From positions 682,001 to 746,000 of the forward strand of contig NZ_SPVH01000002.1 of the NCBI RefSeq assembly GCF_004614235.1: a stretch of 64,000 nt of DNA, written 5' to 3'. The position numbers were made by a program, and so were the translations under genes. The notes beneath the pieces are model-generated. The model did no database searches, was not told the DNA's origin, and was given only the letters and a program-made list of their open reading frames with translations. This document shows, one piece after another, positions 36,638 to 42,947 of the stretch; within the stretch, counting starts at the first letter, position 1, and each line of letters starts with the position of its first letter. The stretch comes from Brevundimonas intermedia. GTDB lineage: Bacteria > Pseudomonadota > Alphaproteobacteria > Caulobacterales > Caulobacteraceae.

Positions 36638-37207
36638 ATGCCTGGGCCATCGAAACTGGTTGTCGGCGTCGACGTGCCCTGGGTCATGAGCTGGAGCGGC
36701 GAAGCGATCATAGGCGCTGCGCCATGCCGGACAGTCGGCGGACGCCTTGCCCTGATGCAGGCCAGCGATCCCGGCAGCGGTAAGCCGCAGTATTCGAAGA
36801 ACCACCTCGTCCGACAGCGTCTCACGATCGCGCGCATGCTGTGCCCGATGTGCGGCGAACCGACCAAAGAGAACGATCGCTGGACCCAGATCGCTGCGCG
36901 GCGATGCGCCGGCCAGCTCAGGGCGCGCGGCGGTCAGGTTCGCGCCGACATCGCCGACGACCGGGTGATGATCGACGCCGGCTCTATCGCGCCCCTGCAT
37001 CGCCGCTGCGTCGATCGCTCGATGAAATACTGCCCCCATCTGCGCGCCAGCGACGACGTGATGGTGATGCGCTTCCCGCGCGAATGGCTGGTCCTGCCAC
37101 TGCTGGTGAAGTCCGAGACAGGCGATGGCGTTGCGGTGGCCTTTCTTCAGTTGTGCGGCATAACCCAGACGATCGATCGGCGCTGGCGCACCGAAACCAC
37201 GGCCTGA
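36638..37207 (+). CDS. Uncharacterised Cys-containing protein
   Basis: 189 residues from ATG 36638, with AGGGAA 10 bp upstream. It is not a recognised family. A CPMCGEPT motif near residue 68 and further Cys near 128-136 (RCVDRSMKYCPH) suggest a bound zinc ion. The N-terminus is hydrophobic but not a clear signal peptide. Such proteins often appear as orphan or phage-derived genes; no other phage gene is nearby, so I leave the origin open. Confidence 0.55.
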   Translation: MPGPSKLVVGVDVPWVMSWSGEAIIGAAPCRTVGGRLALMQASDPGSGKPQYSKNHLVRQRLTIARMLCPMCGEPTKENDRWTQIAARRCAGQLRARGGQVRADIADDRVMIDAGSIAPLHRRCVDRSMKYCPHLRASDDVMVMRFPREWLVLPLLVKSETGDGVAVAFLQLCGITQTIDRRWRTETTA

Positions 37208-37211
37208 GACG

Positions 37212-38246
37212 TTAGCTCGCCGTCACATCCACCGTCCTGGCCGACGGATCAACGACCGCATCCGCCGTCGGGGCGACCATGTCGGCCATGGCGTCGAACT
37301 CGTTCAGGAAGACGGCGCGCAGGTCGTCGGCCTCCATGATGACCTCGTGCTTGGCGCCCGTCACCTCGACGTAGCGGCCGCGCGGGATGCGTTTGGCGGC
37401 CCAGCGGTTCGTCTGTTTCCACACCACGTCGTCGGCGTCGGCCTGGACGATGACGACCGGCGCCTTGACCGCCTTCAGCGCCTTGGGCTTCAAGGCCCGC
37501 TCGCCGGCGTCCAGCGCAAAGGCTAGCCAGCCGTAGGTCGGGCCGCCAATGGCCAGGTGCGGGCAGGCGTACAGCTGCTGTCGCCACATCTCGTATCGGC
37601 TCTCGTCCGAGGTCAGGGCGTCCTCGGCGAAGTTGTGGTCGAACGGATCGTCCGGGTCGCCCAGGATGTAGTCGCCCGCCTGGCCGTGGCGAATGTTCCA
37701 GCGCACCACCAGCTTGACCGACCACATCGACCGTTTGCCGGTCTTGATCCGCAGCATGGGGCTGGACAGGACCGCGCCCGCGAACCGATCCTCGCCGCTT
37801 TCGAGGGTCAGCAGGTTCAGGCAGGCGCCCATCGAATGCCCCACCATGATCCAGGGCTTGGGGCACTGGTCCTCATAGGCGTTCAGCAGGCGGTTGTAGT
37901 CGTCCAGAAACTCCTCGACCGCGCGGGCGTGGCCCTTAAGACGGTCGGGCAGCAGGCGAGCCGACAGGCCCTGGCCCCGCCAGTCATGGCTCAGCACGCA
38001 CCAGCCGCGCGCCAGGAAGTTGCCGATGACCTCGTAGTATTTCTCGATCGGCTCGGTGCGGCCGGGGCTCAGCACCACCGTGCCGCGCACCTTGTCCGCG
38101 CTCAGGTGCGACGGCTTCCACAGGCCGGCGCGCAGGCGCATTCCGCCCGCGCCGCGGAACCAGTCGCCCTTGCCGCCGGGGGGCGAGGCGGCGCCGGGAA
38201 CCCCCATCAGGGGGGCGTTGGCGGCGAAGGCTTGGGCGCGGTTCAC
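37212..38246 (-). CDS. Alpha/beta hydrolase (PldB-like lysophospholipase/monoacylglycerol lipase)
   Basis: 344 residues. The start is GTG 38246 in the overlap GTGA with the upstream gene. The nucleophile elbow is VGHSMG near residue 140; the oxyanion-loop region SHDWRGQGLS near 90 and the C-terminal Asp and His (ADADDVVW, AKHEVIMEAD) complete a triad. The family cleaves acyl chains from lysophospholipids or monoacylglycerols. Co-translated with the exported methyltransferase-like gene just upstream. Confidence 0.85.
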   Translation of the reverse strand: MNRAQAFAANAPLMGVPGAASPPGGKGDWFRGAGGMRLRAGLWKPSHLSADKVRGTVVLSPGRTEPIEKYYEVIGNFLARGWCVLSHDWRGQGLSARLLPDRLKGHARAVEEFLDDYNRLLNAYEDQCPKPWIMVGHSMGACLNLLTLESGEDRFAGAVLSSPMLRIKTGKRSMWSVKLVVRWNIRHGQAGDYILGDPDDPFDHNFAEDALTSDESRYEMWRQQLYACPHLAIGGPTYGWLAFALDAGERALKPKALKAVKAPVVIVQADADDVVWKQTNRWAAKRIPRGRYVEVTGAKHEVIMEADDLRAVFLNEFDAMADMVAPTADAVVDPSARTVDVTAS

Positions 38247-39166
38247 TCGGGCTTCCTGAACTTCAAGGTCATGCGATCGCTCTCGCCGATCGCCTCGTAT
38301 TTGGATCGGTCGAAGGCGGGGTCGGCCGGCTCGCCGCGCGGCGCCGTCAGACGCGTGGGCGCAAGCGTATCGACGCCGAACGGATGGTCCTTGGTGTCGG
38401 CCTCATTGGCGTTGATCTCCGACGCCGCGACGAAGACGAAGCCCGCCTCGGCCGCCAGCTGGCGCACGAAGGCCTCCTGGACATAGCCGTTGGCGGCGAC
38501 GGGATCCTGATCCTCTTCCGGCGACAACCGGTGCTGCTCGATCCCCAATATGCCGCCGGGCCGAAGGGCGGCGAAGGCGTCGGAGAAGGCCTTCTCGACG
38601 ATGCCCGCCGCCATCCAGCCGTGCAGGGTGCGCATGAACAGGCACAGTTCCGCCGTCCCCGCTGCTGCGGTCACCGGGCCGGACCCCGCGCCGAACACCG
38701 TGAACTGCGGCTCGCCATACAGTTTCTTGTCGCTGGAGAACCGCGTGCGGAAGGCGGCGTTCAGAACGGCTTGGGCCGGATCGGCGGTCGGCCCTTCCGG
38801 GAACAGGGCGGCGACATAGGTTCCCGCCCCCTTGGCCAGATAGGGGGCCAGGATTTCGGTGTACCAGCCGCTTCCGGGCCAGAACTCCACCACCGTCATG
38901 CGCGGCTGAAGGCCGAAGAACCGCAGGGTCTCCATCGGATGCCGGAAGGCGTCGCGCGCCTTGTCCTGGGCCGAGCGCCAGGATCCCTGGACCGCCCATT
39001 CCAGCGATCCTTCCGCCGGGCCGGCGGGCTTGGGCGGCGCCTCGGGGGCCTTGGCGGCCTCGTCCTTGCGTCCGCAAGCCGCCACGCCGGTCAAAGCCAG
39101 CGCCGCAGCGCCGCTCAGCAGGAACCGACGCGACAATCCGCCCGCGCTCGCAAGACAATCAGCCAT
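38243..39166 (-). CDS. Exported methyltransferase-fold protein (COG4798-like), lipoprotein
   Basis: 307 residues. A twin-Arg-poor signal with SRRFLLSGAAALALTGVAAC ends in a lipobox-like Val-Ala-Ala-Cys; an Ala/Pro linker follows. The main domain has a Rossmann methyltransferase-like core (MTVVEFWPGSGWYTEILAP near 89-107) plus family blocks ESDRMTLKF and DHPFGVD. SAM-binding folds are unusual outside the cytoplasm, so the activity is open. A second similar gene follows upstream at 39327. It shares a GTGA overlap with the lipase gene. Confidence 0.8.
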   Translation of the reverse strand: MADCLASAGGLSRRFLLSGAAALALTGVAACGRKDEAAKAPEAPPKPAGPAEGSLEWAVQGSWRSAQDKARDAFRHPMETLRFFGLQPRMTVVEFWPGSGWYTEILAPYLAKGAGTYVAALFPEGPTADPAQAVLNAAFRTRFSSDKKLYGEPQFTVFGAGSGPVTAAAGTAELCLFMRTLHGWMAAGIVEKAFSDAFAALRPGGILGIEQHRLSPEEDQDPVAANGYVQEAFVRQLAAEAGFVFVAASEINANEADTKDHPFGVDTLAPTRLTAPRGEPADPAFDRSKYEAIGESDRMTLKFRKPE

Positions 39167-39254
39167 TCAATACTCCCGCAGACATCGGGACCCGCGTCCG
39201 ACACACCTTGGCGGATTGGGCTTAATCAGGTTCGCAGGCCCGGTCAAAACGCAA

Positions 39255-39313
39255 GAGCCTGATCCGACTGAGTTGAAGCGCTTCGCGCTTCGACGTGGCG
39301 GTGAATCAGGCTC
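39255..39313. repeat. Nested inverted repeat between the two methyltransferase-like genes
   Basis: Outer 9-bp arms GAGCCTGAT (39255-39263) and ATCAGGCTC (39305-39313). Inside is a tight hairpin GAAGCGC-ttc-GCGCTTC (39275-39291). On the minus strand it lies between the two COG4798-like genes and could act as a stability or termination element. A related CGCGCGAAGCGCG pattern occurs near 46720. Confidence 0.65.
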
Positions 39314-39326
39314 CAGCACGACGCAC

Positions 39327-40133
39327 CTATTCCGGCTTGCGGAACCGCAGGGTCATGCGGTCGCTCTCGCCGATGGCGTCGAAGGCGGCCCGTTCCTCGG
39401 GCGTCAGGGTGCGGCCGGACGGATCGTTGCGCGCCGCCGACTGGCGGATCGGCGGCAGAGTCCAGACGCCGAACGGATGGTCATGATCGTCCTTGGGATT
39501 GGCGTTCAGCTCGCTGCGCGCCTCCAGCACGAAGCCGGCGTTGCGGGCCTCGTGGATCACATAGCTTTCAGGCACATAGCCGGTCGAGGCCACGTCGGCG
39601 ACGTTCAGACCCTCGGCGCTGCGGTGCTGTTCGACGGCCAGGACGCCGCCCGGTTTCAACGCCTTGAAGAAGGCTTGGAGATAGGGCTGGGTCCGGTCGT
39701 TGCGCGACCAGTTGTGGAAGGCGCGCGCCACCAGGATGAAGTCCGCGCTGCCCTCGGACACGCCCATGTCTTCCAGCGGGCGGTTGACGGGCACGTAGCG
39801 ACCGCCGGTCGCCGCCGCATAGGGTTCCAGGATATGCCGCCACCAGCTGGCGCCGCCCGGCTCGATCTCCACCACCGTCATGCCCGGCGTCAGGCCCCAG
39901 AAGGTCAGGGATTCGTAAGGGTGGCGATAGACGTCGCGCGCGCGGTCGGCGGCGGGGCGGGTCTCGGCGGCGACAGCGGCCTGCAGGGCCGTGTCCTCGG
40001 CGAAGGTGGGCAGGGCGCTGGACAGGGCCGAGCGCGGCGGCGTCCACGCCCCTTCGGTCTGGGGCGACTGTTGGGCGACGGCGGGGGCGGCGGACAGCAG
40101 GACGGCGGCGAGGCCAAAGACGGCAGGACGCAT
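39327..40133 (-). CDS. Exported methyltransferase-fold protein, paralogue
   Basis: 268 residues from ATG 40133. A cleavable signal peptide (RPAVFGLAAVLLSAAPAVAQ) replaces the lipobox of its neighbour. It shares family blocks with 38243-39166: a RHPYESLTFWGLTPGMTVVEIEPGG start, ALKPGGVLAVEQHR, DHPFGVWTLPP, and an identical-looking C-terminal GESDRMTLRFRKPE. The SAM-binding glycine motif is degenerate (IEPGGASWW). One copy looks lipidated and one soluble, which suggests divergence of location. Confidence 0.8.
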   Translation of the reverse strand: MRPAVFGLAAVLLSAAPAVAQQSPQTEGAWTPPRSALSSALPTFAEDTALQAAVAAETRPAADRARDVYRHPYESLTFWGLTPGMTVVEIEPGGASWWRHILEPYAAATGGRYVPVNRPLEDMGVSEGSADFILVARAFHNWSRNDRTQPYLQAFFKALKPGGVLAVEQHRSAEGLNVADVASTGYVPESYVIHEARNAGFVLEARSELNANPKDDHDHPFGVWTLPPIRQSAARNDPSGRTLTPEERAAFDAIGESDRMTLRFRKPE

Positions 40134-40282
40134 GATCAGGGGCTCCGGGTTCAGGTCCTCCTCCATAGGCAGGCGCGGCGCCCGAGCAAATGACGTTCGC
40201 GAGACGCCGGCCAATTTGACGCAATCAAAATCCTCGCCCCCGCGCCCTTGACGCGGTTTTGCAGGTCACCATCTCTTCTCCC

Positions 40283-40404
40283 GAGAGCGCCGATTTCGGG
40301 TTCTCCAGACTGACGACGCCGGTTTCGGGTCGTCGGGCTGCATCCCTACCGTCCGGGCCAAACCGCCGGGCGGCTCAACCTTGCTGATCCTCAGGAGGAT
40401 GCTG
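40283..40404 (+). promoter_or_regulatory. Hairpin-rich 5' leader of hsp20, candidate ROSE-type RNA thermometer
   Basis: Hairpins in order are GAGAGC...TTCTC with inner CCGA/TCGG (40283-40305), GACGAC/GTCGTC (40312-40334), a GC-rich stem around 40350-40373, and ATCCT/AGGAT (40387-40400), which holds the AGGAGG Shine-Dalgarno. A TTGCT precedes the last hairpin, as in many ROSE elements. ROSE thermometers control small heat-shock genes in alphaproteobacteria by melting at high temperature. The last stem is short, so this needs testing. Confidence 0.5.
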
Positions 40405-40884
40405 ATGCGTACCTATGATTTCACCCCGCTGTACCGTTCGGCCGTCGGCTTCGACCGTCTGGCCAATCTGCTGGAAAGCGCCTCGCGCACGACCAGCCAG
40501 GACACGGGCTATCCGCCCTACAATATCGAGACCACCGGCGAAAACGCCTATCGCATCGAGATCGCCGTCGCCGGCTTCGGCCCTGACGAGCTGAATATCG
40601 AGGTGAAGGAAAACCTTCTCACCGTGACCGGCCGCAAGACCGCCAACGACGATGCCGCGACACAGAAGACCTATCTGCATCGCGGCCTGGCCGAGCGCGA
40701 CTTCGAGCGCCGCTTCCAGCTGGCCGACTATGTCGTCGTCACCGACGCGAACCTGGTCAACGGCCTGCTGTCGATTTCGCTGAAGCGCGAACTGCCCGAG
40801 GCGCTGAAGCCCCGCCGTATCGAGATCGGCGCCGGCCAGCCCCTGATCGAAGGCAAGGCTGAAAAGAAGGCCGAAGCGGCCTAA
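40405..40884 (+). CDS. Small heat-shock protein, Hsp20 (IbpA-like)
   Basis: 159 residues from ATG 40405, 6 bp after AGGAGG; two earlier in-frame starts (40381, 40399) are rejected because they overlap that site. The N-terminus opens YDFTPLYRSAVGFDRL as in alphaproteobacterial IbpA. The alpha-crystallin domain (about 38-128) ends with the conserved NGLLSISL, and the C-terminal extension carries a basic end. ATP-independent holdase for unfolded proteins. Confidence 0.93.
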   Translation: MRTYDFTPLYRSAVGFDRLANLLESASRTTSQDTGYPPYNIETTGENAYRIEIAVAGFGPDELNIEVKENLLTVTGRKTANDDAATQKTYLHRGLAERDFERRFQLADYVVVTDANLVNGLLSISLKRELPEALKPRRIEIGAGQPLIEGKAEKKAEAA

Positions 40885-40907
40885 GCCGTTTCAAGGCGAA
40901 CTCTGAA

Positions 40908-40935
40908 AGGGCGGCGTTCGCGCCGCCCCTTTTTC
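40908..40935 (+). terminator. Terminator of hsp20
   Basis: GGGCGGCG / CGCCGCCC with a TT-C loop and a run of T that ends in the rppH stop codon region of the other strand. Confidence 0.85.
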
Positions 40936-41411
40936 TATGCCGCCAGATGCGAAAAGGCGGCGACGACCTGTTCATAGGCCGGCCGTTTGAACGGCACGAT
41001 CAGGTCGCAGGCGTCCGACAACGGGCCCCAGCGCCAGGCGTCGAACTCGACATCGTCGTCGGCCGCCAGATCAATCTCGGCCTCGTCGCCGGTGAAGCGG
41101 AAGGCGAACCACTGCTGCTTCTGGCCCTTGAAGCCGCGCCAGGCCTTGGCGTTGTTCATGGCCTCGGGCGGGAAGTCGTACAGGATCCAGTCGTCCGTCC
41201 GCGCCAGCAGCTGGACCGAGGTCACGCCCGTCTCCTCGCGCAGTTCGCGGCGGGCGGCGGCTTCCAGATCCTCGCCCGCATCGACGCCGCCTTGCGGGAA
41301 CTGCCAGTTATGCGGGCCGGGCGTGGCGTGGCGCTGGCCGTACCAGACCAGGCCGTCGCGGTTGAACAACACGACCCCGACATTGGGGCGATAGGCGTGG
41401 AGATCTGTCAT
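40935..41411 (-). CDS. rppH: RNA pyrophosphohydrolase (Nudix)
   Basis: 158 residues. It removes pyrophosphate from 5' triphosphate RNA or dinucleoside polyphosphates. The full Nudix box is present: GGVDAGEDLEAAARRELREE near residue 41-60, and PNVGVVLFN opens the domain. There is no Shine-Dalgarno: the heptad repeat CTCGCCA... abuts ATG 41411 directly, which makes translation initiation unusual. Confidence 0.92.
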   Translation of the reverse strand: MTDLHAYRPNVGVVLFNRDGLVWYGQRHATPGPHNWQFPQGGVDAGEDLEAAARRELREETGVTSVQLLARTDDWILYDFPPEAMNNAKAWRGFKGQKQQWFAFRFTGDEAEIDLAADDDVEFDAWRWGPLSDACDLIVPFKRPAYEQVVAAFSHLAA

Positions 41412-41549
41412 CGAGTGGCGAGTGGCGAGTGGCGAGTGGCGAGGCCCCGCAGCAAAAACCTGTCGGGCCGTTCAGCAAGGCGCTTCGTGACATAGTCGAT
41501 GGGGCGGCAGAAGCCGCCACTCGCCACTCGCCACTCGCCACTCGCCACT
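41412..41549. repeat. Inverted heptad repeat array between rppH and polysaccharide deacetylase
   Basis: CGAGTGG repeated four times plus CGAG (41412-41443) and, in the opposite orientation, CCACTCG four times plus CCACT (41517-41549). The arms can pair over about 30 bp without mismatch around a 73-base loop that itself can pair weakly (GGCCCCGC with GGGGCGG). On RNA from the minus strand, this would be a long stem ending next to the rppH start codon. Confidence 0.9.
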
Positions 41550-41553
41550 TTTC

Positions 41554-42744
41554 TTAACGCCCCGGCCGCATCGACATGGACGAGGCGGGCGCCAGTTGCA
41601 GGCCGCGCTGTTCCAGACCGGCGGTCCAGCGGGCGGCGGCCTCGACCGTCACCGGATAGCTGAAGCCGGTCCCCAGGGCCGAGCCGCGCAGCTTGGCGTG
41701 AGCCTCCAGCCCGTTCAGGGCGGCGATGATGGCGGCCGGAGACTGGGTCCGGTCGATGACTCGATCCGCGCTGCCCCGCGCCCAGGCGCCCGGCCGGCGC
41801 TGGAACGAGCCGTCGTCCAAGAAGGCGACGCCGCGCTGGCGCAGGATGCCCAGGAAGGCGTTCATGCCCGTGTCCGAGCTTGAGAAACGGTCGCCCAGAT
41901 AGTTGGTCACCCCGAAATAGCCGGTGGCCCGGCCCAGCAGCCAGTCCATCTTGGCCGTCACGTCATCCGCGCCGCCGTCGGCCAGCAGCGTATAGGGGCC
42001 GGGATCATTGTCGGGATAGCCGGTCGGCTCCATCGGCATTTCCAGCATGACCTCGTGGCCCTGCGCCCGCGCCTGGTCGATCCAGGATTGCAGGTTGTCG
42101 GCATAGGGCACGAAGCTGAGCGTCACTTCCGGCGGCAGGCGTTCGATGGCCGCTCGGGTCGTCACTGCATTCAATCCCAGACCGCCGACGATCAGCGACA
42201 CGCGCGGCTTGCCGTTGGGGCGGAAGGGGCGGGCATAGGCCTGGGCCGGGACGCGGCCGTCAGGCGCGATCATCGGCAGGACGCCGTTCGGGCCGGGCTG
42301 CGACAGGCCCGCGATCGGCGCCTTGGCCAGGGGCGAGGCGGCATGGACCGGCGCGCTATAGGCCGCGCCGCCGCCCGAGACGCTGCCGCCGTCCGGCAGA
42401 GTGATCATGGCCTCGCCGCCCGTGGCGGCGTCCCCGCCGCCAGCCAGGTTCTGATAAAGCCCCATCGCCCCCATGGAGAAGGCCTCGAACCCGGTCGGCG
42501 CCGGCGCTTGCGGCGCCGGGGCTTCGCGCTCCAGCGCCACATGGGCCGAGGGCGTTCCGGCCTTGGGATCGCCCAGCACCGTCAGGAACAGGGCGCTGGT
42601 GCTCAGCAGAAACAGCCCGGCCAGGCCCGCCACGACCGGCGGCTTCTTCAGCGCGTTGATGACGGGCGTGAGGCTCGGGCCGTCCTTTGCGCGCGGAGCG
42701 GCTCCGGCGGCGGCGGCGAGGGCGGATTGGCGTTTGGCGAACAT
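41554..42744 (-). CDS. Divergent polysaccharide deacetylase (YibQ-like)
   Basis: 396 residues from ATG 42744. An N-terminal membrane anchor (about 33-52, VVAGLAGLFLLSTSALFLTVL) is followed by a Pro/Ala-rich linker. The divergent polysaccharide deacetylase domain (about 160-380) has the opening PRVSLIVGGLGLNAVTTRAAIERLPPEV split here, then EVMLEMPMEP and YFGVTNYLGDRF. It is a periplasmic enzyme anchored to the inner membrane. Substrate unknown; in relatives it sits near cell-wall amidase genes. Confidence 0.85.
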   Translation of the reverse strand: MFAKRQSALAAAAGAAPRAKDGPSLTPVINALKKPPVVAGLAGLFLLSTSALFLTVLGDPKAGTPSAHVALEREAPAPQAPAPTGFEAFSMGAMGLYQNLAGGGDAATGGEAMITLPDGGSVSGGGAAYSAPVHAASPLAKAPIAGLSQPGPNGVLPMIAPDGRVPAQAYARPFRPNGKPRVSLIVGGLGLNAVTTRAAIERLPPEVTLSFVPYADNLQSWIDQARAQGHEVMLEMPMEPTGYPDNDPGPYTLLADGGADDVTAKMDWLLGRATGYFGVTNYLGDRFSSSDTGMNAFLGILRQRGVAFLDDGSFQRRPGAWARGSADRVIDRTQSPAAIIAALNGLEAHAKLRGSALGTGFSYPVTVEAAARWTAGLEQRGLQLAPASSMSMRPGR

Positions 42745-42947
42745 GGGCACGGGCGGAACCGATCTGGAATCCTACGCCGCCATCATCGCCCCGCGCCGGT
42801 TAAGAAACCCTAACGGCGGGTTCACCATGATCTCTGTGGGGATTTCTGAGGGCGGCTGTCACGGATCGTGCGTTGACGCGGGCGCTTCAGCCCTTCCAGA
42901 TGCCGATCTCCCTGCCCCGATCTCTATGCCGACCAAGGATCTGCCCG

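Noticed and set aside
36638..37207. Cys-rich unknown as part of a prophage
   Set aside because: No other phage gene, integrase or attachment repeat is found near it.
42810..42824. Possible CtrA site TTAA-N7-TAAC before ppc
   Set aside because: The second half-site is TAAC, two mismatches from TTAA; too weak for a CtrA call.
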